Part shown: positions 1 through 11,830 of the stretch, one piece after another | Layout of the letters: each line of letters opens with the position of its first letter | How positions within the stretch are numbered: position 1 is the stretch's first letter | Assembly: GCA_017591395.1 (NCBI GenBank) | Contig: WEDG01003316.1 | Span: 1-64,000 of the forward strand | Length of the DNA stretch: 64,000 nucleotides | DNA from: Schistocephalus solidus | Taxonomy: Eukaryota > Platyhelminthes > Cestoda > Diphyllobothriidea > Diphyllobothriidae | Direction of reading: 5' to 3' | The notes under the pieces: generated by a model | Seen by the model: only the letters and a program-made list of their open reading frames with translations | The model's database searches: none | What the model was told of the DNA's origin: nothing | Position numbers and translations under genes: made by a program

Positions 1-1800
1 TGTTGTACTTCGTTCAGTTACGTATTGCTCTCTCTCACCCAACTTGCTCCACTGACAAGACAACCTGAGTTGGGCGCGGACGCCGTGGCCGCTAAAGTCA
101 AACATGACCCGCCCACCACCACATGTACCAGGCTTTCATAGAGAGCGATTAAAAGTTCACCTGTGGAAGTGGCATGGAGACCATATTGAAGCCTGTCCTT
201 CACTTTTCTGATCAATCCGATGTACTACACATGCATATTGACTTATCATATCCGTTGGCGCAATTCTAAGTCATGACTATTAGCGAGTCATTATAGGTTC
301 AAGCGCGCCCGGAGTACTATAGCGAAGAATAAGCTGATTTGCCATGAGGATGAATTCCTCAATGCTGGCTTCACTTGAGATTGGGCTATGACTGCCAAAA
401 TCCATCCCACCATCTACAACTATATCCGTTCGTAGCACTGCCTCATTTCTTATTCCTGGTCACCATGTGAGTTGATGTAAATACGAATAAGATTGTAGCG
501 GTTACCGTTTGGCAGCAAGGATAAGCCTGCCACCGCAACTCCTATACTTCAGACACTCTATATATCTTCAAATTTAAGCGGCTAGGAGTTCATTTTTGTA
601 TCCAGTTCATAGGCGCAGCTTGGTGATCAGCTTTTCGATGCCTCTTTTCCCCAACAAAGATTTTCGGGTCATGTGGTTTCTGCCTTTAAAAATAACTTCC
701 AGGTATTGAAGTAAAACTCATTTATTTGATGCAGCTTAGGAAATGGACAACATAGACATTGGCATATACGGAGATTGCTGTGCGGAATTTACACGTGCAG
801 TTTAATTAAACCAAATTATTACGCATTAGAACTGGGGACTAGGGTAATCTGATACGCAACGTATTAATATAGGAAAACATATTTGTACTTATTATTGTTA
901 AGTAGGTAAGGTAATGTACATTTACTGAACTTTGCAATGACCGTAAGAATGTGGTCGATACAAGCTATTCGCTCGTACATCTAAGCTGAACTTCAGTCTT
1001 TAGTGCAGAATTCCAGTGGGAGAAAGGCACACTTGTTCACTTTTCAGTTCGTTTGATCCGAGACCATGTTTACAGGATCAGCCATCTACATAGTAAATAA
1101 GTAATTCAAAGTTTCAACGATTAAAACAGGGTAATTTGCTACGTTTTCGGGCTCATCCACTTCGGTAACCAGTTCCATTAAAAGCATGCATAAAGTAGTT
1201 TTTTAATTGCAGTTTGCTTATTTTGTATAAGACTTCAATTCCGTATACAACAAACCATACTATATAGGGAATGATATTATTCTTTCATTGTGTCAGTAGA
1301 AGATCGCGCGCGTTTCGAATTTAGGTTCAAATTTCTGACCTCTAAGGAATTTATGTTCTTCAAGAATTGTGGCCTACTGTCCACTCGATTAGCTTTCCGG
1401 TACCAGAAACTGGATTCCACTAAACGATAACTTCGTCCTCACAACTTTTCAACGGATTTCACAGAACGCGGACTTCCATCGAGTCGGCTCACCCTCGTGT
1501 CGACTGTTTGAGAACCGAGACAAGCAACTTCTTCAAAGGCTGAGTTACTCTACTAAAATTATTCGTTGAATGCATCATATTTCGAACATACTTGATAAAG
1601 ATATCTCTTCCGAATTCATCTACTACTGTATTAGGACGAAAATATCCAGCCTTTAAAGTCATTATCTAATAGGAGAATGACGTAACAGGCTTTTCCCTCC
1701 AACATAGGACGAAAATTCATATCTAACGTTTTTTTCTTGTGGATATATTATCTGTGTGCAAAATGGTGAAGGCTGAAATTGAAGTGCAAAATGCTACTTG
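1..1800. other. no gene recognised
   Basis: Mixed-composition sequence with stops in all frames. The only ORF on offer, at 18-215 on the minus strand, has no recognisable motif. No repeat shared with the rest of the window was noticed. Confidence 0.5.
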
Positions 1801-1867
1801 GGGCGGAATCGAACCGGCAACCCCACTCCTACAAGACCAACGCCTACCGACTGCACCATCGCGGCAC
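1801..1867 (-). repeat. tRNA-like sequence (SINE head or tRNA pseudogene)
   Basis: Read on the minus strand, this segment has a box A-like motif (TGGTGCAGTCGG) and a perfect box B-like motif (GGTTCGATTCC) at tRNA spacing. An anticodon-loop-like CTTGTAG lies between them and would read TGT (Thr). The acceptor strands do not pair convincingly, so this is more likely a tRNA-derived repeat than a functional tRNA gene. It abuts the 5' side of the CR1-like element in antisense orientation, so open frames across it on the plus strand are probably not protein. Confidence 0.5.
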
Positions 1868-1869
1868 GC

Positions 1870-2337
1870 CCGGATGGGCGCTCTAAAAGCCTTATAAATT
1901 GGTTACAGCCAAAGTACCAGGAAAACTATTGTCGCGGTTGTCAAATGCTAGCCTCCAAGTTAAAATCAACTGGAGGAAGAAATCAGGATTATGAAGAATT
2001 TTTATACAGCAGCCCCTCGTTTCAGAGGATCGATTGCCAGCATCAACGCATAGGGATAACACGGAGTAGAGCACGAGGCAACCTACACAACAAATCCCCA
2101 AATATAAAAAACGTGGTATCTAAGATAACAGTCAAGAGTAGTGACGCAGAGCCTCCAGTAACACTGAAGAATAAGAAAAAGGCGAAAGGTAAGACCACAG
2201 GGACGGGTACCAAAAATCCGAAGGGGATGATTTCAAACTCACCAGAAAAGCAATCGAAGGTACAAAATGAAATTGATCAAAATATAACAATGAACGAACT
2301 AAACGAAACACGACAGATAATGATTAACGAAAAATAG
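1870..2337 (+). pseudogene. probable N-terminal part of retrotransposon ORF1
   Basis: This is an open stretch upstream of the recognisable ORF1 C-terminal domain and in the same orientation. The deduced peptide is Lys/Arg-rich, with a run of basic residues near the middle (KNKKKAKGK) and one CxxC pair (CRGC). Basic, low-complexity N-termini are usual for nucleic-acid-binding ORF1 proteins of CR1-like elements, but no diagnostic domain is visible. The apparent reading frame continues upstream into the antisense of a tRNA-like sequence, so the true start is not known. It ends at a TAG at 2335-2337, and the frame is disrupted between here and the next ORF1 fragment. Confidence 0.4.
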
Positions 2338-2540
2338 TCTCCAGGCCACGCGCGCTTCATCAGAGGCAAATATAGAGGACCTGTTGTCCACCGAATGGAG
2401 GACACAAAGTGGACCCACAGTGGTAATACCTCCCCAAGCCAAAGACGTTGAAGCCAGTATTGGGGAAGCCCCAACATCAGCCAGACAAATTATTCAACAG
2501 AACCCCCTGGATAGAGGTGCTGTGGACAGGGTCACAATGC

Positions 2541-3006
2541 ATAATCGTCCATGGGATTCGTGAATCAACCAACGAAAATCCCCAGGTGTAGAATAAATGA
2601 TGATATCATGGCCTTGCAAAGAGTGTTTGAGTGAAATAATAAGAGAGGATGAAAAAAATTAGGGTTTTTAAACTTTTTCCGACTAAATAGTAAAGATAAC
2701 ACAAGCCTTCTAAGAAATAAATCAAGGCCTTTTAAAGGTAATTTTTGGAAAAACAAACTTCAGAGAGACCTTCTAATCGAGCGAACAGCAGGGGGAGTCT
2801 CCGGTCACAGAGGTATTTTTTTACAACAGGACTACTCCGTACAAGAGAGAATGAAATGGAGGGCACTAAAAGCGGAATTGGAGAACTTGAAAGAACAGAG
2901 AGAGAAGGGACTTGTAATAAGAAACGGAGTGATTGTTCGAATACAAAAACCCCTTCTGTGGAGGACGCCCATCATTCTGACAAAAGTCTCACGGTCGAGC
3001 AACTAA
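2541..3006 (+). pseudogene. ORF1 C-terminal domain remnant of the CR1-like element
   Basis: Three frame-shifted pieces read together like the C-terminal half of a CR1/L2 ORF1 protein. The first, at about 2544-2590, contains HGIRESTN, the counterpart of the 'HGIPES' motif common in these proteins. The second, at about 2590-2635, reads INDDIMALQRVFE. The third is an open stretch from 2722 to a TAA at 3004-3006 with RDLLIERT, QQDYSVQERMKWRALKAEL and VIRNGVIVRIQ. The last piece matches the usual pattern of a 'FxxDxSxxER' motif followed by a charged helix and a short basic beta-strand segment. The role would be RNA binding and chaperoning in the retrotransposition particle. Confidence 0.65.
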
Positions 3007-3147
3007 TCCAATGCAACAATCTACACAAAATCCAGTTCTACTGCGGAAATATGCAAAGTCTCTTGAATATGGACTCATCCTGTGCGAATGTCGGTCCAGC
3101 TGCCTCAATTAAAGAAGGCAGCGACATAGCCGGCTTAAAACACACAA

Positions 3148-3836
3148 ATAAACTAAAATGTTTATATACCAATGTCCAAAAGCCTACTCCCTAAATTAGA
3201 CGAGCTTAAAATATACGTGTGCCAAACTTCACCAGATATCATCTCCATAACTGAAACGTGGCTGACCGCGAAGGTGGACGATCGTGAAGTTGCCATTCCC
3301 GGTTTTAAGTTATTCAGAAAGGATAGAACAGGACGTCATGGTGGGGGTGTGCTGACTTATGTCAGATATGGCCTGCTCGCGTCAGAAAAAAAGGAAAAGC
3401 TCGCGTGTGAAACTGAAGCCATCTGGCTCACCATCAGAACGCCGGGGTCTAAAGCACTTGAGATCCTAACGGTCTACCGACCACCAAGAAACGATCAGCA
3501 GTCAGACAGTAGACTGATAGATGATTTAGAATCGTTTGCTAGTCGATCCGAAGTAATGATTATGGGCGACTTTAACGCTCCGAATATCGATTGGAATCTG
3601 AGCTCGGCACCAGGCTCGGAATTAAACTTCGATCGCCGCCTCCTAGAAGCTATACACAAAGCTTCCTTACTCAACACGTCCGGTCTCCGACCAGAATACG
3701 TGAGGGGCAACAAGCTAATTGTTTGGACCTTGTATTGACAAAGGCGCCTGACAGCGTAGATGTTGTGAACTGTCTATCCCCGCTGGGCAAAAGTGATCAC
3801 GTAGTCCTACAATGGGAATATTCACTCTTCTCTGTC
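3148..3836 (+). pseudogene. AP endonuclease (EEP) domain of the CR1-like element, frameshifted
   Basis: The domain starts in one frame (KCLYTN, 3155-3172), continues in a second frame from about 3180 (LLPKLDELKIYVC...) to 3700, and finishes in a third frame to about 3836. Endonuclease-exonuclease-phosphatase motifs are visible in order: SITETWL (catalytic Glu), GGGVLTYVR, TVYRPP, GDFNAPNIDW (Asp/Asn pair) and KSDHVVL (catalytic His near the end). In LINEs this domain nicks target DNA to prime reverse transcription. The catalytic residues are intact, but at least two frameshifts (near 3175 and 3690-3715) prevent translation of the whole domain. Confidence 0.85.
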
Positions 3837-4006
3837 CCCGATCGAAGCATCACAGTCAAACGCAACCTATGGCGTGGAGACTTTACCCAAATGAAAATTG
3901 ATGTGCGCCATTTAGATTGGAATGAAACATTCACCGGGTGTATTCTAGAGGATTGGTTGCAATTTAAGGCCGTATTACAAGGACTTATCACCAACTACTG
4001 TCCTAA

Positions 4007-5956
4007 TTCGGAAAAAAGATCACCAACAGGCCCCAATGGCTAACGAACACACTGAAGAGTGAAGTAAACCGCAAGCGAAAGCAATGGCAAACTTATCTCA
4101 GGGAAAAGACCGCCGAATCGCTGACGAAGTACAAGACGCAGAGGAACAGGTTAAAAGGCCTGGTTTATGAAGCCCGCCAAAGTTTTGAGAGTAACTTGAT
4201 AAACCGTGCAGCAGAAAACCCGAAGCTCTTCTACAACTACATTAGGCAGTGCACTCGAAATAAAGACCCCATCCCTCTGTTAAAAACGAATGAAGGCGTC
4301 GAAATTTGCAAGGACGAAGAAAAGGCTGAACATCTATCTGAGTTCTTTCAGTCAGTTTTTACGAGAGAAGCCAATCTAACCGCTGATAACTATAGTGCGG
4401 AAGAGGTCCCGACAATTGACTCAGTGGTCATAACAGAACCTATTGTTCTGCAGGAACTACTGAAGCTGGACGAAACCAAATCGCCAGGTCCTGATGTAAT
4501 ACCGGCAAAGTCGTTGAAGGAGTTGGCCGTAGAGTTGGCAGAACCCTTGTGTCTACTCTTCCAAGCCTCCCTCGCTGCAGGCAAATTGCCACCCGATTGG
4601 AAGACCGCGTGGATTTCCCCAATACATAAAAGTGGCAGCCGGGATTCCGCAAATAACTACAGGCCGGTAAGTCTCACCTCTATATGTTGCAAGATTATGG
4701 AGCGAATCATCAAACGTGAACTGATGCAGTTTCTGGAGCGGCATCATCTTCTCTCTGAAGCGCAGCACGGATTCCGCAGAGGAAGGTCCTGTTTAACTAA
4801 TTTGCTCTACTGTCTGGAACGATGGACCCGAGCGGTCGATGAAGGAAATGTAGTGCACGCAGTGTACATAGACTTCAAGAAGGCCTTTGATAGCGTGCCT
4901 CACCAACGTCTCCTATACAAACTCAACCGCATTGGGGTAAGGGGCAAGCTTTTGAAGTGGATCGAAAACTTCTTGATTGGGCGATCTCAGATTGTCCGTC
5001 TTGGCAATCAACAATCGGTGGAGGTGGCGGTTGAGAGTGGGGTTCCTCAGGACTCCGTCCTGGGCCCTATCCTCTTCCTTATATACATTGATGATTGCGT
5101 AAGTGGCTTGGACTGTGACACCGCCATGTTTGCTGACGATATAAAGCTTTGGAAGGTCATCTACAACGCAGCTGATGAAGAAAATCTACAGGTGAACTTG
5201 CATCGACTCGAGGAATGGACGCACAACTGGCTCCTCCCATTCAATGCTACCAAGTGCAATATTCTGCGATTCGGCAGAACCAGCTCCGGGCACCAGAGAA
5301 TTTACTATCTGGACGACACACCGCTACCAGAGGTAGAGGCTCAGAAAGATCTAGGTGTATGGATCACACCCACACTGAAGCCATCGTTACATTGCTCAAA
5401 AGTAGCAAAATCTGCCATGTCAAGCTTGTATCTAATTAAGTGAGCGTTCGCAAAGTTCAACAAAGAGTGCTTTAATAAGGTCTTCGGGATGTTCGTGCGA
5501 CCACAATTGGAATTTGCCATACAAGCCTGGAGACCGTGGTCTGTCAAAGACCACAACAACCTTGAGAAGGTCCAAAGACGTGCAACCAAGCTTGTTCAAG
5601 GTCAAAGCTGCCTGCCTTACGAGACACGATTGTCTAATCTTGATCTGTTTCCTCTGGACTATAGACAGCTACGCGGCGACTTAATAAAAGCCTTTCGAAT
5701 GCTGCGGCTTCAGGATTGTTGCCTTGCATCTGGCGACTTCTTTGAGCTGGCCACTACCACTACTTTGCGAGGACATCCCATTAAACTACGAGTGACAGGT
5801 GCAAGACTCGACACAAGAAGGTTCTTCTTCTCCAACAGAGTGATTAAGGCCTGGAATGCTCTGCCGGCCGACATAATCATGCCCCCATCCGTTGACACTT
5901 TTAAGCGGAAGTTTGACCAGTACAGCCATAAGTACCGCCAAGACATCCGAACCTAA
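4007..5956 (+). pseudogene. reverse transcriptase of the CR1-like element, one in-frame TGA
   Basis: The frame is open from 4007 (just after a TAA at 4004-4006) to a stop at 5954-5956, except for a single TGA at 5441-5443. The context LIK-stop-AFAKFNKECF suggests a CGA-to-TGA change. RT motifs appear in order: PDVIPAKSLKEL, YRPVSLTSICCK, QHGFRRGRSCLTNLL, VYIDFKKAFDSVP (motif A), GVPQDSVLGP (motif B, with Asp where Gly is usual) and MFADDIKLW (motif C, FADD at 5129-5140). After the stop, the conserved C-terminal region continues with VRPQLEFAIQAWRPW, RRATKLV and IKAWNALP. The motif B change and the nonsense codon both argue against activity. The upstream endonuclease lies in a different frame, so this copy is an old fragment of a once-single ORF2. 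Confidence 0.9.
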
Positions 5957-6884
5957 CACATTTCCTGAAACATATTCCCATCCATAAATTTCGCGTCATA
6001 TAACATACTACTCCCTATTTTTTTGTGAGGTCTCCTGTTTTCACTTCTGCATGTTGCCAGTACTACCTTAATTGTACTGATTTTTCTTAATTATTTGCAG
6101 TCAATTGCAACCATCGATCTTCATTCCTCGATTGCAATTCATCAAACGTCATCTCAAATGAACTCCTGATTCTGCTCTTCAACCTTGGTGCATAGCTTTC
6201 TGGATCTAGTGCAGAGCTCCTTACAATCCTCAACATCACTTACTATCTAAGAAGGCTACGCTTTCGTGAGTCTGAATTCTAACAATCCTCTGTTATTTTT
6301 TTACCGTCCTTTTGTTGTTTGTAGTTTAGACACACAATTCCACTTTTAGTGTTAGTTTTTTTGTATACCTTTGTTCTTAGCAGTTATGACCCTTGTCTAC
6401 ACTACAGGCTTGATGCTATAAATGTCTTTTTGGTGATTTGCCAATCAATTAGGGATAGCAGCTGCCTCTGATGGACGCATGTGGAAAGGCCAGTATCAGC
6501 TGATCTACAACAACCGCATCATCATCCCCACTCGGGCATTTGTATGATAAATATGACTTTACGGAGTAAACTAAAATGATATATTGTGGCAAATAACCAG
6601 GTTTAAAATTCTGGGTGATTGCAATCTCGTTAGTACGAGGGAAATATACAATGCACAAATAGCTTTTTATGGGAATAGTTACGTGGAGGACATGAATCCC
6701 GGCTTCTATTTATCAATTTTAAGTCTATTAGTCTTAAAACAGCTGCCACAGGGTGTTCTGACACAATCTTGACAATCACAGCACTTAATAATATTTTGGG
6801 TGCCAGCAATCGATACTGGGAATCATTAATTTGCAAGACCCATGAATAAGAATGCCGCTGATTTCCTGGGTCTTGCGCTAATGT
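5957..6884. other. 3' flank of the CR1-like element, no gene
   Basis: This is T-rich sequence immediately after the ORF2 stop and probably includes the element's 3' UTR. No tandem 3' tail or polyadenylation motif marks the end clearly. Short ORFs here have no recognisable motif. Confidence 0.4.
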
Positions 6885-6995
6885 TCCAGATTATGGGTAG
6901 TGTTAAGGTTAGAGCCAATGTAGGGATTTTGCAGAGGTTAAGGTTAAGTTAAGGGTTATAGTTAAGGTTAGAGTTCACGTTAAGATTTGCTTAAG
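6885..6995 (+). repeat. degenerate GTTAGG/GTTAAG minisatellite
   Basis: This is a run of imperfect GTTAAG/GTTAGA hexamer-like units spaced irregularly. Comparable runs occur at about 39.58-39.68, 43.95-44.13 and 52.89-52.99 kb. It is too degenerate to be a telomere and is better read as an internal minisatellite. Confidence 0.5.
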
Positions 6996-7518
6996 TGTTA
7001 TGAATCAATAAAATTGACCCCATCTGACATTTTCCCAGAGGTTATATGCACTACCAGGTTTGCAGTCGTTCCTATGCCCACATCGTATCCAGCAATTATC
7101 CCCAGTGGTAATTTTTGGCACGCAAAGTGCGATCGCCAAAATTTTATAGTGCCTATTACTTTGAATTTTCCTAAGTTAATTCTCTGATTTCTGTAAACTC
7201 ACAAATTGGCTTAATTTTGACATTGAATCATAAGTTGACTTTTTCTACATGATTTCTGACTGGGTAGGTCCCCAGGCGTTGGCTACTGTGCCGTGTACAT
7301 TAACCTTCCCATACTCCTCCTCCACCTTCTCCTCCCTGTTCAGATAGTTTCTTGAGGAACTTGACCTTTTACAGATTCTTCTTCCTTGTCGACTTTCTAA
7401 GAAGTTTGTCCTTTCTAAGTGACAGGGACCAGCACTGTTTCGGAGAGGGCACCGTGAGGACGCGCGCGCGCGAGTTTCTGCTGTTGTTAGGCGCATCTGC
7501 GCCATATCTACCTCCGCG
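6996..7518. other. no gene recognised
   Basis: Unique-looking sequence with a short alternating CG tract (about 7462-7472). No coding or RNA signal was supported. Confidence 0.4.
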
Positions 7519-8823
7519 CTCTTCGACGGCTGGTTGGAATGATCAACCACTACCTCCGGTCGTCCTGACATTGTTTGGCCATCGGAGTCTATTGGGTGAT
7601 GGAGGAGAGCATGTGGTAAAATCAGCGCTAGGCTTATCGCACTATAAACTAATCAACGCAAAAGTCAACGTCTACGTTGGAGATCATCAGTAACGACAGT
7701 CGCACTGGCATGGTTGTCGATTTAAGGCTCTGCAGCGTTCATCAAACTCATCAATGGATTTGGAGGAACCGTACAAGTCATATATGGGTCCCTGCGCAGA
7801 CAGCACGCACAACTTCCAAGTCAGAAGTACAGAGAAGGCTCTTCGGGAAAGGCATGAGATTCCATCGACAGCAGAGGCTGTAAATGGACAATTTAATAAT
7901 AAACCATTGCTGGTTGGTCTTCAGCCAGTAGAAAATCCAAGCTTACCCACCGGTTGAAAATTTTTAAAGTCAAAATTTCAGCTCACGTTGATATTGTTAA
8001 AGCACGTTCGAGAGTTTACAGTGGAGACACTAAGCGTTTGGTTTGCGCTGAATCAAAGTGCCCAGCATCATCCTAGAGGCCAGTCTGCGTAATACGTAGA
8101 TAACACAGTAAGAATGTAACAGGCAAGACGCAGACAGCTGTTTCACGGTTTTTACCGACCATCAATACATCATGTGCCTTGTGTTGTGAGGGTTATATAG
8201 AAGTCAAGTAAGCGTGTCACCCTCACTGTTGCGGTCAGGATCTCGATCAATCATATTCTTTCCGCCCGCCAGCTTGCTACTGGCGACAACGAACGCTGTG
8301 CTGTAGGAAACATGCCACGTATAATAATACACTAAAGGTGCAACAGGCAAAACGCAGACCGCTGTTTCATGGACGTTTGTGATCATCAGTGCGTCCTATA
8401 TCTGAGAAAGGCCATCTAGGTATAAGATTGGCTACAGTTATTGAAGTGATATGACAACGTAAATCTACGATAGAGTTATGGCTGGAAAGACCGGAGCGTT
8501 GAAGTCGAAGCCAGTTAGTTAGTGGACACAATGCTGCGTTAGTCAGGTGTGCCCTCGAAAGGGGCCACGTGGTAGATAAACGCGAATGCTACATCAGGGC
8601 ATTACAGGCGTTATTCGGGTTGACTTCCCATAACAAATTTAGAAGATGGAAAGGATGCGTGGTGGTGCCTGCAGGTGCAGACTCACGTCGCACCATCCAT
8701 CTGCCCAAGATCCCGTCTCCGGTCTTCTGTCTTGACACTGGGCACAGGTGGGTGAGGGAAGAGAGAGTGTGCTAGATACAGTGCAAGTCTGCTATCACTT
8801 AGAAGTAATCCAGGCGCATTTCA
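7519..8823 (-). repeat. left arm of a 1.3-kb dispersed inverted repeat
   Basis: The reverse complement matches 55755-57029 over almost its whole length with scattered substitutions and small indels. For example, a 67-codon open frame at 7754-7957 (+) has a near-identical partner at 56613-56816 (-). Both ends of the arm (about 7590-7690 and 8560-8820) are in the same orientation and resemble the dispersed R repeat. The element is therefore R-like, then about 0.85 kb of internal sequence, then R-like. No transposase or other protein is recognisable inside. Confidence 0.8.
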
Positions 8824-9461
8824 TTGGCCGTGCACCACCAGAATACTGTATTAGTCAAGTCATGAGAACATAATTTGCCAGCTGCAATCGAGAATCCTCC
8901 AAACCTCACGGAAGCTGCCTTCAGAGCTAGCGGTGAGGAGTAGAGAACCCAGAAATAGTGATGTCAAATTTTAACTGCCTTGTTTACTTTCCGGAAAATT
9001 AATATGAAAACCTGAATTAGCCCATGCATAGTAGGCACAATCAGAAAGGTAATATGGATATTTGATCAGAAATCCATCAGCAACTGTGGAATAACCAGGT
9101 AATCCGTACAAACTGCTAATAGATAGTGGGTAGAATTCGACCACGTACATATTTACCATAATGACCAGCGAAAAGTCAAGACACGTGTGTTTTACCGATT
9201 CTGTGCCGCTGCATGAGGCATATGTAAAGTGTTCAACTTAAAATTGGTTCCTCGAGAATTCCCCGGTGTAGGAAGTCCAGTTTCCCGTCCAGTTTTGTTT
9301 ACTTTTCGTGAAACTTAAGCAGCGAACTTGGAGTACACCCTTCGCAATGACCTTTTCAAGCTCTGGCCCAACGTTTGTTCCAAAGGCTTTACCCCGCATT
9401 CGCGCATTAATTTCCTGAGAAATTAAACAATACGAGGTGGGAACTGGAGTTCAGATATCAT
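8824..9461. other. no gene recognised
   Basis: No motif, tandem repeat or family shared with the rest of the window was noticed. Confidence 0.4.
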
Positions 9462-9873
9462 AATGTGGACCCCAGCGAAGCTTTCCGTGTAATTTATAAG
9501 GTCCCACCAAACTACCCCAAGCCACTGGGTCAACGTCTACTAGCAGCAGCAGAAGCGACTGCCATTAGGTTGAAGAAGCCGGTCTTGTGCGCACAAAGAA
9601 CCTCGTACAAGCTCTGCGCTTAGCTTGGCCACCGGCCTCGTAACTGCATGCATCCCCCGCGCCATCTCTGTCCTCCCCCTTCGCCTAGAACGGCTCTACC
9701 AAACACTCACTACCGCTTATCATAACGTTTCTTATCACCCTCCCCCTATGCACATTCCTCAGATAACCCACACAAATGGACGAACATTATCGATTTCATG
9801 TTTTAAATTTCTACTGCGTTCCAACGTTTCCCTATAACTGTACTGGCCTGAAGAGAAGTTATCGAAAGCAGCG
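9462..9873 (+). repeat. dispersed repeat 'C', copy 1
   Basis: Same orientation and high similarity to 20211-20644. Shared landmarks include AATGTGGACC near the start, a short (CAG)n tract, CCGGTCTTGTGCGCACAAA and a 3' end at TTATCGAAAGCAGC. The (CAG)n tract is one unit shorter than in copy 2. No protein or tRNA-like head was recognised, so the class is unknown. Confidence 0.75.
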
Positions 9874-11448
9874 CTTATGCTCGCCAAGTTGTCTTTTGTA
9901 TCAGAAAACAAACAGGAACGCTGAGGGACCTACTGATTAAGTAAATGGAACGCACTTAGCGCATTCTGCACGCAGGTTGAGTTGGTGAACTTCAATGTTA
10001 TTGGCTAAACCGTGAGCCCGTGTGTTACCTGGTAAGCAAAGACTCGAACTATGTAAGGGAAGAAAGGAAAAAAATTCCCTATGCGAAAAATTGAGGCACA
10101 TTTTTGGTGCATTTTGCACGTCAAAGCTCGTTGGCCGAATTTTCGTTGCGAACGATGTTTCATTGCTCCTTCAGGGAAAAGATCATCCCTGAAGCCACTG
10201 ACAGGCCATTTAGGACCTCACCCTGGGTGAAGCAATAAGTAATCACGGGTTGCATAGGTCATCGTGTCAAGCTGCAATTCTTCAAAGGACAAGCTGATAA
10301 TGCTAACTTTTATCGCTGAAATTATGATCCCTTCAGGTGACTTTTTAAAAGCCCTTGAATTTTACTTGCAAGTTTACGATTCAACAAGCAAAGTGCAATG
10401 TTTTGATCGTGCAAGATGAAATCCGTGACATGTCTTCGCCTAACATATCAAGGAATTGGTAGACTTTCGAATAAGCAAATCGGTTATTGCATGAACTAAT
10501 AGGTGTTGGACTGCATTGTGCACTTATATGGGCGTTGTACCACTTTAAAGTGAAATAAGTCTATACTGGTCGACCATGGTGAGAAGAATGTAATTAAAGT
10601 TACTTTTGAAAGTTCTGCATGCTGTAATCTGGGTTCCGGGCAAGCCCGTTGCGTATGCACTAGTTTTAACAAGCTCAGACTATTTAATGAGGCTAAAAAG
10701 CCACGGAAAAAAGCAATTCTTTTAATCACGCACTCCACACTTTCATAAAGTTTCATTAAAAATTATCTTTAAACACTATTAAGTTAAAAATATAAAGAGT
10801 TATTCTCACACCTTGTTCCAAACACGTCTTCTGCAGAAAAACCCTGGAAAGACCACATGACCTAACCCGGTTTACAGAGATTCAGAAAAAGTCCGAAATG
10901 GATGCGTGCCTGAAAATTAGAATCCATACATGAAGACTTTTGTGAAGGACGAGAAGGATAATTTTTCTCAAACTTCTTGGAAGTTATTCAAAGCTTATTT
11001 TTGAGTTTACGGTCTGAAAAACAGGTTTGATTGCAGTTTGGTACAAGTTTTATTTGAAAAAAGGTTGACTTCGGGGCTAACCGGAATGGGCTGCTGGTTA
11101 AATGCCATAAGGTGATACTTCATTACATCCATCAAACAAAGACTTGTGTATGGTTGGTAGTTATTCACTGATTTTATTGGCTCAATGTTTCACAGGACCA
11201 CTAACGCCCAAAATCTGTGGGCATAAGCAGATTAAATCACGGGGTTACCTGTGAAAGTCTATAAATCATATGGCTTAATGAATCAGTGCATTGCCGAAAT
11301 ATCATTTTGCGTGGGGTGGTTTTAAAGATACCTTTTAATCAGGTCTTAAATGTGATTTGGGAAAGCAAACCCACTGATGCGAAAACTGAGATCAGTAGAT
11401 TTTGACAAGGCTTATTCCGTCCTCATTCTTTGGTTAGTTGGGATTACG
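9874..11448. other. no gene recognised
   Basis: The region has short ORFs only and no repeat family noticed. Confidence 0.4.
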
Positions 11449-11830
11449 ACAGTTCGACCGTCGTAGTCCGACGATGTCCACCGTATGCTCCATGGGAAAG
11501 TGGAGCAGGGACGGTGACTTGCGCGGGATGTAGTTTAAAGTGATAGTAGCCTTGCGCTGCAGCTACCGCACTCTCTCCTCCTCCATCACCTGAACCCGGT
11601 GTCAAGACAGAGTCAAGAAGACCGGAGGCGGGAGAGGACGCAGGTGGCTGGCGCAGCTGTGTCCCCTAAGTCCTAGCCGCCCCTAGGCGTGCCACCACAC
11701 CTTCCATATTCGGCATTTGTTAGCAGAGCGCAACCCGAATAACGCATGCCGTGCCCTGATGTGGTCCCCGTGATGGTCCAACGCATCTACCACGTGGCCC
11801 GTTTAGGGGGCACTAGTTGGGATTAACTAG
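11449..11830 (+). repeat. R repeat, copy 1
   Basis: The repeat starts at GACAGTTCGACCGTCG, has a small hairpin (CGTCG-TAGTC-CGACG), then a pyrimidine-rich core (ACTCTCTCCTCC) and GGTGTCAAGACAGAGTC. It ends near TACCACGTGGCCC. Related copies are at 37935, 38950 and 54398 (+), at the ends of the 1.3-kb inverted repeats, and in reverse at 15757-15965 and 38670-38945. No coding capacity was seen. Confidence 0.75.

Larger units (their letters stand above)
1868..5990 (+). mobile_element. CR1/Jockey-type non-LTR retrotransposon (degraded)
   Basis: Order of parts: ORF1-like remnants (about 1.9-3.0 kb), AP endonuclease (3.15-3.84 kb), linker, reverse transcriptase and its C-terminal extension (4.0-5.96 kb). 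That order is the standard layout of CR1/L2/Jockey LINEs, which retrotranspose by target-primed reverse transcription. No RNase H or gag-type zinc knuckles were seen in the RT ORF. Several frameshifts and one nonsense codon make the copy inactive. Both element ends are approximate, and no target-site duplication or 3' tail could be identified with confidence. Confidence 0.85.

Noticed and set aside
1798..1868. Start of ORF1 of the CR1-like element
   Set aside because: This stretch is the antisense of a tRNA-like sequence, so the apparent coding is incidental.
6885..6995. True telomeric repeat
   Set aside because: Units are degenerate, short and internal.
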